A stretch of DNA of 5,487 nt from Desulfobacteraceae bacterium (GTDB lineage Bacteria > Desulfobacterota > Desulfobacteria > Desulfobacterales > Desulfosalsimonadaceae). The DNA lies in assembly GCA_021162325.1 (NCBI GenBank), contig JAGGYV010000136.1, positions 1 through 5,487 on the forward strand, read 5' to 3'. Below, one piece after another: positions 1 to 5,455 of the stretch; position 1 is the stretch's first letter; every line of letters starts with the position of its first letter. The translations under genes were made by a program, and so were the position numbers. The notes under the pieces were generated by a model. That model was not told where the DNA came from. It saw nothing but the letters and a program-made list of their open reading frames with translations, and did not search any database.

Positions 1-1
1 C

Positions 2-397
2 CTGACCACTGAACCCATGCGCCGGAACCGGAAAGTTTTATGGTGGGCTATTGAGGCATATTTAACGCGTTGGAAAGTAGAAGATACGATTCGTTTTATT
101 AAACAAAGTTATGACTTTGAAGATATCTGTGTCTTGACATACGACAGGTTGAAAAATATGGCCACCCTGGTCTTGGCGGCGTCATATTTTGCAGCTGTAT
201 GGCTTGGAACTGGAACAAAGTTGAATATATTGGCCATGCATGCAATGACTGCTGCTAAACGGATATTCGGCATACCAGATTTTCGTTATTACGCATTGGC
301 TGATGGTATAAGCGCTATCTTTAAGCGTATTGGCAAAGGGCCATTGCGTCCCAGAGGGTACAAACCGAAACCATCAGCTCAGCTTTTACTTTGGTGA
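2..397 (+). CDS. IS4-family transposase, C-terminal part (5' end outside window)
   Basis: This is the C-terminal end of a DDE transposase, the enzyme that cuts and joins the ends of an insertion sequence. The reading frame is open back to base 2 (LTTEP precedes the first Met at 17), so that Met is internal and the gene begins upstream of the window. The IS4-family signature Y-(2)-R-(3)-E-(6)-K is complete: Tyr codon 59-61, Arg 68-70, Glu 80-82 (the catalytic acid) and Lys 101-103. It is followed by a conserved-looking stretch, LTYDRLKNMATLVLAA, typical of the region after the YREK motif. The frame closes at TGA 395-397 with no internal stop, so this end looks intact; whether the whole element is functional cannot be judged. 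The right end of the IS should lie in the roughly 150 bases before the SDR gene, but the terminal repeat cannot be identified without the left end. Confidence 0.88.
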   Translation: MTTEPMRRNRKVLWWAIEAYLTRWKVEDTIRFIKQSYDFEDICVLTYDRLKNMATLVLAASYFAAVWLGTGTKLNILAMHAMTAAKRIFGIPDFRYYALADGISAIFKRIGKGPLRPRGYKPKPSAQLLLW

Positions 398-547
398 AAA
401 AATGGGGGAAGTCCTTGTTATATTTTAGGCGCCCGATGGTGTAAATATTGTATATAAATTTAATAAACGATGTAAGTTTTTTAACGGATACGGGAAGGCG
501 ATAGTGACAATCTTTCAAATCTCCAAATCAAGAGAGGGGAAACAAAC
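398..547. other. Intergenic stretch containing the presumed IS right end and the SDR leader
   Basis: No gene is visible here. The stretch must contain the right boundary of the insertion sequence and the leader of the SDR gene. The part 440-485 is very AT-rich (TATATAAATTTAATAAA around 451-467) and could supply a promoter, but no convincing -35/-10 pair is visible. A purine-rich ribosome binding site, GAGAGGGGA, lies at 532-540 just ahead of the SDR ATG. Bases 435-449 resemble half of the palindrome found upstream of the TetR gene. Confidence 0.45.
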
Positions 548-987
548 ATGAAAATTTTTAAAGACAAAGTAGCGATCGTTACCGGCGACGGTTCAGGTAT
601 CGGAAAGGCTTTGTGTGAACTGCTGGCAAGGATGGACGCCCGGGTTGTGCTCTCCGACATCAACAAGGAAAGTTGTGACAGGGTTGTAGCGGAAATTAAA
701 AGTAAAGGCGGAAAAGCATACGGCGAACAGCTCGAAGTCACTGATTATAAGGTATTTGAAAAGCATATTAAAGATGCTGCCGCTAAAATGGGCAGAATAG
801 ATTATATTTTCAACAACGCCGGTATTGCCATTTCTGTAGAAATAAGGGACCTTGATGTTGAAGACTGGCAAAAGGTGATTGATGTAGATTTAAACGGTGT
901 TTGTCCCGCTGGATGCCTTTACAGGTCATGAAAGCGGTAAGAAAAGATTTTAATAAGTGGCGCGATGATATTCGTATCTCAAATTAA
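548..987 (+). pseudogene. Short-chain dehydrogenase/reductase, internally deleted remnant
   Basis: The N-terminal half of a classical NAD(P)-dependent SDR (alcohol/ketone oxidoreductase, cytoplasmic) is well preserved. It has the glycine-rich TGDGSGIG at residues 12-19, Asp37 at the end of beta-2 (favours NAD over NADP), Asp66 in VTD, NNAG at 89-92 and the catalytic Asn116 in DLNG. After about residue 118 the homology stops. The frame reads nine unrelated residues and ends at TGA 929-931, giving 127 aa against the usual 250-280, so the Ser-Tyr-Lys catalytic residues are absent. In the +1-shifted frame, bases 919-987 encode LQVMKAVRKDFNKWRDDIRISN and then TAA, a charged helix that looks like the C-terminal tail of this SDR type. 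I infer loss of about 130 codons near base 900-920 with a frame change. The start is supported by the upstream GAGAGGGGA. The gene is 66 bases upstream of the molybdoenzyme on the same strand, so it was probably the first gene of that operon. Identification of the tail is less certain than that of the N-terminal half. Confidence 0.8.
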
Positions 988-1038
988 AGAAACAGAGAAC
1001 CCTCCGGAACAGGTTGGCGTGGATAATACTTTATCGTG

Positions 1039-1044
1039 AAAGGA
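1039..1044 (+). promoter_or_regulatory. Ribosome binding site that sets the molybdoenzyme start
   Basis: AAAGGA lies 9 bases before ATG 1054. An in-frame GTG at 1036 would place this motif inside the coding region and has no ribosome binding site of its own, so ATG 1054 is preferred. Confidence 0.6.
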
Positions 1045-1053
1045 CAGATCAAC

Positions 1054-3318
1054 ATGACACAGAAACCAGAGACAAAGGGTGATGAAAAGATTGTATATCA
1101 TACCTGTCCGTTTTGTGAGGCTACCTGCGGACTTGAATTGACTATTAAAAACAATCAGATCACACGTGTCAGAGGGGACAAGGAGGATGTTTTTAGTCGG
1201 GGGCATTTCTGCCCAAAGGGCGGTGCGATAGGCGATCTCCATGAAGATCCGGATCGGCTCAGAGTACCAATGATCCGTGAAGGAAATAAATGGAAAAAAG
1301 TTTCCTGGGATGAGGCTTTTGAGGCAGTAGAGCAAGGGCTTCTCCCGTTAATTAAAAAATATGGAAATAATTCGGTTGCAATGTATCTTGGCAATCCATG
1401 CTCCCATACCATGGCAGCCGCAACGTACATCCGGACTCTTGCCAAAGCCCTGAAAACGAAAAATTTATATTCTTCCAGCTCCGTGGACCAGATCCCCAAA
1501 CATGTGTCCTGCGGATTTATGTTCGGCAGTCCGCTGACCATTCCCATTCCGGATATCGACCGAACAGCTTTTCTCTTAATGCTCGGCGCTAACCCCTATG
1601 TATCAAACGGCAGTCTTTGCACGGCTCCGGACTTCCCGGGGCGTTTAAGGAACCTGATAAAACGCGGGGGAAAGCTGGTTGTCATTGACCCCTGCCGGAC
1701 CAAAACCGCCCAACTGGCAAATGAGCATTATTTTATCCGGCCGGGAACTGACGCGTTGTTTCTGTTTTCACTTGTCCATGTTCTTTTTAAGGAAAATTTA
1801 GTCTCTCTGGGAAAACTGGCAGATCATGTCATCGGTGTTGAAGAGCTAAAAATTGCGTCGGAAGTATTTTCTCCCGAGGCGGTTGAGGGGCATTGCAAGA
1901 TCAGCAAAGAGGCTATTTGTCAAATTGCAACGGAACTGGCAGGAGCTGATAAGGCAGTTGTTTACGGGCGTATCGGGACTTGTGTGACGCAATTCGGCAC
2001 CCTGACAAACTGGCTGGTGGATGTTTTAAATGTTTTAACCGGGAATATGGATAATGAAGGGGGTTCCATGTTTCCCATGCCGGCCCATGAGCCGGTCGGC
2101 ATCCCCTCTATGGGTAAAGGGTTTAAGACCGGCCGCTGGAAAAGCCGAGTAAAAGGATTCCCGGAAGTCATGGGAGAGTTTCCGGTGGCCACGTTGGCTG
2201 ATGAAATGGAAATCCCGGGTGAAGGACAGGTACGTGCGTTGCTCACCATTGCGGCTAATCCCGTGATTTCAAATCCTAACAGCAATCGTCTGGATAGGGC
2301 CATGGCAAACCTCGATTTTATGGTTTCAATTGATTTTTATCTCAATGAAACCACACGGCATGCCCATGTGATTCTGCCGCCGGCTTCCCCTCTGTCCCAC
2401 AGTCATTATGACTTCTTTTTTTATGGATTGTCTGTCAGAAATATTGTTAATTTTTCACCTCCGGCTGTGCCGAAAGAAAATCAGGAAATGGATAAATGGA
2501 AGATTATGGCAAAACTGGCATCCATTTTCAGCGGCATGGGGGCGGGAGCCGACCCCAAGACAATCGATGATTTTGTTATTCAATATCTGGTCAAGAGTGC
2601 TTTCTCATCTGATAAGAATCAGAAACCGGACATTTCCCCGGAAAGCATATTCTCCCTGCTTGAAAAATATAAAGGGCCGGAGCGAATTCTTGATTTCCTT
2701 TTGAGGACCGGGCCTTATGGTGACGGCTTTGGGGCCAATCCTGACGGATTGTCACTTGATAAATTAGCGGCACATCCTCATGGAATTGATCTGGGCCCTT
2801 TAAAACCAAGGATTCTGAAAATTTTAAAAACCGCTTCCGGAAAAATTGAACTGGCGCCGGATGTGATTATCGATGATATTCGACGACTACAGGCGTCTAT
2901 TGCCGCTTTTTCTGATAACACGATGGTTTTGATCGGAAGACGTCATTTGCGGTCAAACAATTCCTGGTTTCATAATATTCCTAAGCTGGTCAAGGGGAAA
3001 AACAGGTGTACCCTGCAGATTCATCCGGATGATGCATCGCAAATGGGTCTCAATGACGGGGGGCAGGCCCTTGTGTCCTCTGCTGTTGGAGAGATAAAGG
3101 TTCCGGTTGAGATTACCACAGACATGATGAAAGGAGTTGTCAGTATTCCCCATGGGTGGGGGCATGATATGTCGGGAATTTCAATGAAAGTCGCTGAAAA
3201 AAATCCAGGGGTGAACAGCAACATCCTGGCAGATGAAAAACAGATCGATATTGTCTCGGGCAATGCTGTTTTAAATGGTATTCCTGTAGTCGTGGCTCCC
3301 TTTTTGTCCAATTTTTAA
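1054..3318 (+). CDS. Molybdopterin-dependent oxidoreductase, [4Fe-4S] containing (DMSO reductase superfamily)
   Basis: This is a complete 754-aa catalytic subunit that should bind a bis-pyranopterin Mo (or W) cofactor and one [4Fe-4S] cluster. The N-terminal cluster domain (about 10-68) has C18-x2-C21-x3-C25-x27-C53 followed by PKG, with Lys55 in the position thought to relay electrons between cluster and pterin. The central molybdopterin domain (about 70-520) shows GANP at 178-181, VIDPCRTKTA from 210 and RPGTDALF from 229. The C-terminal dinucleotide-binding domain runs from about 622 (VLIGRRHLRSNNSW) to 750. Where nitrate reductases and formate dehydrogenases carry the Cys or Sec metal ligand, this protein reads PKHVSCG (148-154), so Val151 seems to replace it. 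There is no twin-arginine signal, so it should be cytoplasmic. I recognise a widespread but functionally uncharacterised COG0243-type family; the substrate is unknown. It resembles neither NapA-like nitrate reductase nor acetylene hydratase closely. It lies between an SDR remnant and an alpha/beta hydrolase, suggesting catabolism of an organic compound. No electron-transfer subunit is adjacent within the operon. Confidence 0.9.
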   Translation: MTQKPETKGDEKIVYHTCPFCEATCGLELTIKNNQITRVRGDKEDVFSRGHFCPKGGAIGDLHEDPDRLRVPMIREGNKWKKVSWDEAFEAVEQGLLPLIKKYGNNSVAMYLGNPCSHTMAAATYIRTLAKALKTKNLYSSSSVDQIPKHVSCGFMFGSPLTIPIPDIDRTAFLLMLGANPYVSNGSLCTAPDFPGRLRNLIKRGGKLVVIDPCRTKTAQLANEHYFIRPGTDALFLFSLVHVLFKENLVSLGKLADHVIGVEELKIASEVFSPEAVEGHCKISKEAICQIATELAGADKAVVYGRIGTCVTQFGTLTNWLVDVLNVLTGNMDNEGGSMFPMPAHEPVGIPSMGKGFKTGRWKSRVKGFPEVMGEFPVATLADEMEIPGEGQVRALLTIAANPVISNPNSNRLDRAMANLDFMVSIDFYLNETTRHAHVILPPASPLSHSHYDFFFYGLSVRNIVNFSPPAVPKENQEMDKWKIMAKLASIFSGMGAGADPKTIDDFVIQYLVKSAFSSDKNQKPDISPESIFSLLEKYKGPERILDFLLRTGPYGDGFGANPDGLSLDKLAAHPHGIDLGPLKPRILKILKTASGKIELAPDVIIDDIRRLQASIAAFSDNTMVLIGRRHLRSNNSWFHNIPKLVKGKNRCTLQIHPDDASQMGLNDGGQALVSSAVGEIKVPVEITTDMMKGVVSIPHGWGHDMSGISMKVAEKNPGVNSNILADEKQIDIVSGNAVLNGIPVVVAPFLSNF

Positions 3319-3334
3319 TGTCTGAATCCATCAT

Positions 3335-3339
3335 AGGTG
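3335..3339 (+). promoter_or_regulatory. Ribosome binding site that sets the hydrolase start
   Basis: AGGTG lies 9 bases before ATG 3349. The in-frame GTG at 3337 is part of this motif and is therefore unlikely to be the start codon. Confidence 0.55.
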
Positions 3340-3348
3340 CATATAACA

Positions 3349-4173
3349 ATGGCCTCTTTTTATCATGAAAACGCAGAAATATATTATGAAGAGATTGGCA
3401 GTGGTGAACCAATTATCGCTGTCCATGGCCTGATAGAAAATACGTTATACTGGAAACCGGCTGCAGGTGCATTATCCGAAAAGTTCAGATTTATTGCCAT
3501 GGATATGCGCGGGCACGGACGAACTGTGGTAAAAAAAGAACCTTACGGGTTTGATGCGGAATCCATAGGAAATGATATTATCGCGCTGGCCGATCACTTG
3601 CAAATCGATCGATTTCATTTATTAACTCATTCTTCAGGCGGATTTGCTGCGGTCAGATACGCAATGAAAGATTCCAGCCGTTTTGCCAGCCTGATACTCA
3701 CAAATACGGGTTCCGCCACGTCCCCTTTGCCCGGTAGTCCGGAAGATATTAAAAAATTTAATGACGGTTTTGCCCGCACCTTTGAAAAATATGAATGGAA
3801 TCAGATGATTGAAAATCTGAAAAAAAATCCCGGACCTTTTTTCCGGGGCATTATGGAGTCAGATCGAGCCGAAGATTTGATGGAAAAAGCAAGAGAGATG
3901 GTTAGCCTTGGGAATCGTGAAGTTATTGCAAAATTTGTACGATTATTTTATACGGACCCGGATCCAGGAGTGGACGGGTTAAGAAAAATTTTTTGCCCAA
4001 CCTTGATTATTTATGGAGAAAAAGATGATCTGTTTATTCAGTCGAGCAGGCTGATGGCCGATGAGATTCCAAATGCTCATTTGATTGAATATAAGGGCAT
4101 CGGACATATGACAGCGCTTGAGGCTCCAGAGCGTTTATCAAAAGATATAGCCGAATTTATTAATTCCATATAA
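3349..4173 (+). CDS. Alpha/beta hydrolase
   Basis: This is a complete 274-aa alpha/beta-hydrolase-fold enzyme with no signal peptide, so cytoplasmic. The oxyanion-hole HG is at 26-27 (AVHGLIE), and MDMRGHGRT follows beta-4 as in many esterase/C-C hydrolase families. The nucleophile elbow is T-H-S95-S-G-G, where Ser95 is the likely nucleophile and Thr93 replaces the usual Gly of G-x-S-x-G. The acid is Asp226 in YGEKDD and the base is His253 in GIGHMTALEAPE, completing the triad. Residues of roughly 120-205 form the variable cap that sets the substrate. The start at ATG 3349 follows from AGGTG nine bases upstream. Only 30 bases separate it from the molybdoenzyme stop, so the two are almost certainly cotranscribed. 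The family includes esterases, lactonases, epoxide hydrolases and meta-cleavage-product (C-C) hydrolases. The sequence does not decide between them; the Asp-free elbow argues against haloalkane dehalogenase or epoxide hydrolase. Confidence 0.9.
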   Translation: MASFYHENAEIYYEEIGSGEPIIAVHGLIENTLYWKPAAGALSEKFRFIAMDMRGHGRTVVKKEPYGFDAESIGNDIIALADHLQIDRFHLLTHSSGGFAAVRYAMKDSSRFASLILTNTGSATSPLPGSPEDIKKFNDGFARTFEKYEWNQMIENLKKNPGPFFRGIMESDRAEDLMEKAREMVSLGNREVIAKFVRLFYTDPDPGVDGLRKIFCPTLIIYGEKDDLFIQSSRLMADEIPNAHLIEYKGIGHMTALEAPERLSKDIAEFINSI

Positions 4174-4280
4174 TTTGGAGTATACATTGCTCGCCGTTAA
4201 AATCTTTGTCCCATTGAAGCATGCAATAGCAAGAATAGCGAGTCAGCATTTCGGATAAAAATTTACACCCACAAGATATC
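4174..4280. other. Intergenic stretch with no recognised feature
   Basis: Between the hydrolase stop and the dispersed repeat I see no gene, no terminator and no promoter. A minus-strand reading of 4257-4290 (TAGGGGGGCCGAT, then GGGTGTAAAT) loosely resembles 426-446 beside the IS4 transposase gene (TAGGCGCCCGAT then GGTGTAAAT). This could mean a decayed insertion-sequence end, but the match is short and gapped. Confidence 0.35.
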
Positions 4281-4371
4281 GGCCCCCCTAATCGAGGGAG
4301 GTACGACCGAAGCAATCTCATTAAAGACAGGGGCTTTCCTCGTCGTTCGTTTCTCTCTTCTCGAAATGACA
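4281..4371. repeat. Dispersed imperfect inverted repeat element
   Basis: The stretch has the look of the short intergenic elements common in several bacterial genomes, whose units read GTCATTNCGAG...CGAAGCAATCTC. The plus strand has CGACCGAAGCAATCTC at 4304-4319, and the minus strand starts GTCATTTCGAGAAGAG from 4370. The two halves are imperfect inverted copies: ACGACCGAAGCAAT on one strand against ACGACGAGGAAAG on the other. A smaller hairpin, CCCCCCT with AGGGAGG (one mismatch, loop AATCG), sits at 4283-4301. It contains no real gene; a 70-codon minus-strand frame over it is a by-product of the repeat. It is non-autonomous and probably occurs elsewhere in this genome, but that needs the genome sequence. 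Confidence 0.55.
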
Positions 4372-4430
4372 ACTGAGATTCAGGGATTTTCGTTCAACCA
4401 CTATCCGAGTTAAAAATAAAAAAATACATA

Positions 4431-4467
4431 TAAAAAATAATGTTGACAGTGTAAACATTATTTTTTA
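4431..4467. promoter_or_regulatory. 37-bp near-perfect palindrome, likely TetR operator
   Basis: The left arm AAAAAATAATGTT (4432-4444) is matched exactly by the right arm AACATTATTTTTT (4454-4466). The outermost pair T4431/A4467 also matches, and inside the arms ACA (4446-4448) pairs with TGT (4450-4452) around the centre G4449. The only mismatched pair is G4445/A4453. The palindrome covers the -35 box and most of the spacer of the promoter that faces the TetR gene, 71 bases upstream of its ATG. TetR-family dimers bind such dyads and usually repress their own gene, so autoregulation is the natural inference. Binding itself is not demonstrated. Confidence 0.75.
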
Positions 4468-4471
4468 AAGT
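4443..4471 (+). promoter_or_regulatory. Sigma-70-type promoter of the TetR gene
   Basis: A consensus -35 box TTGACA (4443-4448) is followed after exactly 17 bases by TAAAGT (4466-4471), which matches the -10 consensus at four of six positions. The -35 box lies at the heart of the palindrome, so bound repressor would exclude RNA polymerase. Transcription would start near 4478, leaving a leader of about 60 bases. Confidence 0.6.
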
Positions 4472-4537
4472 AATCGAAATCCGACTTTTTATGAGTTCGT
4501 CAGATTTTAACGATAAAAAAAGCGGATGCAAAATTCA

Positions 4538-5164
4538 ATGACCGATACAAAAAACCAATCACAATCCTATCATCACGGTAATCTTACACGTGTTCTGATT
4601 GATACGGCACTGGAAATTATATCCGAACAGGGAACAAAAGATCTTTCCTTAAGAAAAATAGCCAAACGGGCCGGTGTCAGCCATGCGGCGCCATATCGTC
4701 ATTTTAAGGACAAAAATGCCATTTTGGGCGCAGTTGCCAGGCAGGGCTTTGACATGATGCTTCGCCAGACAGAAAAAAGAATCGCAAAAAGCAAGGGGAA
4801 CGAACTGGATCATTTTGCCATCAGCGGATTATCCTATATTAATTTTGCCGTTAATTATCCCGCCCATTATCGGGTGATGTTCGGCACACGGGCTGAAAAT
4901 TCCTATTTTTCCGATGAATTAAAACCTGAATCCATACCGGTTTTTAAACTGCTGAGGGATATCATCATGGTTTGTCAGGAAAAGGGGCTTTTAAAAACAG
5001 GAGACCCCCAGGAAATGGCCTTGGCTGCCTGGTCGATTGTTCACGGGTTTGCTATGCTCCGCATTGATCATCACTTACCGGATCAGGGGATGGATGAAAA
5101 AAAATTAAGAGAACTTCAACGATCGGTGGTGTTGACGCTCTATTCCGGTCTGAGACCGGAATAA
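4538..5164 (+). CDS. TetR/AcrR-family transcriptional regulator with WHG-type C-terminal domain
   Basis: This is a 208-aa one-component repressor. The N-terminal DNA-binding domain begins with YHHGNL (11-16), typical of the WHG subgroup. The helix-turn-helix spans about 37-56: LSLRKIAKRAGVSHAAPYRHF, with the usual Y-x-H-F end. The C-terminal ligand-binding and dimerisation domain carries the subgroup signature W165-S-I-V-H169-G170. Length and motifs are complete. ATG 4538 is preferred to the in-frame ATG 4526 because GCGGA at 4522-4526 lies upstream of it, while nothing suitable precedes 4526; the choice is not certain. The gene has its own promoter overlapped by a large palindrome, so it is probably autorepressed. 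It lies on the same strand as, and downstream of, the molybdoenzyme-hydrolase pair, which makes it a candidate regulator of those genes or of the gene at 5456. The inducer is unknown; in this family it is often a small hydrophobic molecule or acyl-CoA. Confidence 0.92.
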   Translation: MTDTKNQSQSYHHGNLTRVLIDTALEIISEQGTKDLSLRKIAKRAGVSHAAPYRHFKDKNAILGAVARQGFDMMLRQTEKRIAKSKGNELDHFAISGLSYINFAVNYPAHYRVMFGTRAENSYFSDELKPESIPVFKLLRDIIMVCQEKGLLKTGDPQEMALAAWSIVHGFAMLRIDHHLPDQGMDEKKLRELQRSVVLTLYSGLRPE

Positions 5165-5170
5165 TTTTTT
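5141..5170 (+). terminator. Rho-independent terminator overlapping the TetR stop codon
   Basis: TATTCCGGTC (5141-5150) and GACCGGAATA (5154-5163) form a perfect 10-bp stem with a TGA loop, followed by six T residues at 5165-5170. The stem includes the last coding triplets and most of the TAA stop (5162-5164) of the regulator gene. It should isolate the regulator from the gene beginning at 5456. Confidence 0.9.
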
Positions 5171-5262
5171 GCTTGATGTTACTGAATTGATGGTTTGAAA
5201 AAATTGGTTATCTACTTCTCAATTTGAACGTGTTGAGTTTTAAAATTAGTGTATGCTTTTTA

Positions 5263-5290
5263 CTGGATATCCGCCTTCGCGGGTATGACG
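5263..5290. repeat. Hairpin repeat of the ATTCCC-N8-GGGAAT type, copy 1
   Basis: CTGGATATCC (5263-5272), GCCTTCGC and GGGTATGACG (5281-5290) form a decayed version of the widespread dispersed repeat that reads CTGGATTCCCGC...GCGGGAATGACG. The inner GCG/CGC stem has a TT-centred loop. It is oriented opposite to the copy at 5324-5350, so the two form a convergent pair separated by 33 bases. Such pairs are typical of REP-like elements; similar sequences are called dRS3 in Neisseria. Confidence 0.65.
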
Positions 5291-5323
5291 ATCGCAGATT
5301 CTTTTATAATTAATAAAGGTTCT

Positions 5324-5350
5324 GTCATTCCCGAGCAGTCGGGAAGCCAG
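5324..5350. repeat. Hairpin repeat of the ATTCCC-N8-GGGAAT type, copy 2
   Basis: GTCATTCCCGA (5324-5334), GCAG and TCGGGAAGCCAG (5339-5350) match the same repeat in reverse orientation. The arms CCCGA and TCGGG pair perfectly. The outer ends GTCAT and GCCAG mirror TATGAC and CTGGAT of the first copy, so the whole 5263-5350 block is itself an imperfect inverted repeat. Confidence 0.7.
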
Positions 5351-5455
5351 TGCTGTATTTTGGTCATTGCTTATTTTGAACCCCGCTTGAGTAAATCGGA
5401 TAAGCAGATTTAAAAAACAAAGGACAAAAAAAACAATAAAAATAAGGAGATAAAA

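Noticed and set aside
1011..1035. Promoter directly ahead of the molybdoenzyme (GATAAT at 1022-1027)
   Set aside because: There is a good -10-like hexamer, but no -35 box at a workable distance; cotranscription with the SDR remnant is simpler.
1036..1053. GTG 1036 as the molybdoenzyme start
   Set aside because: The AAAGGA just after it is well spaced for ATG 1054, and nothing suitable precedes the GTG.
1155..1547. 130-codon minus-strand frame opposite the molybdoenzyme N-terminus
   Set aside because: It is the antisense shadow of the conserved cluster and molybdopterin domains, without a start signal or recognisable motif.
2408..2704. 98-codon plus-strand frame inside the molybdoenzyme
   Set aside because: It is out of frame within a gene whose own frame has clear conserved domains; the translation shows no family features.
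3337..3348. GTG 3337 as the hydrolase start
   Set aside because: It is part of the AGGTG ribosome binding site for ATG 3349.
4160..4372. 70-codon minus-strand open frame downstream of the hydrolase
   Set aside because: It lies over the dispersed imperfect repeat, overlaps the hydrolase end, has no ribosome binding site and reads as translated repeat sequence.
4431..4467. The palindrome as a bidirectional terminator for the upstream operon
   Set aside because: The stem is almost entirely A/T and the T run is itself part of the stem, so RNA pairing would be weak. Its overlap with a -35 box ahead of a TetR gene fits an operator better.
4526..4537. ATG 4526 as the TetR start
   Set aside because: No ribosome binding site precedes it; GCGGA fits ATG 4538 better. 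The four extra residues would not change the domain reading, so this stays open.
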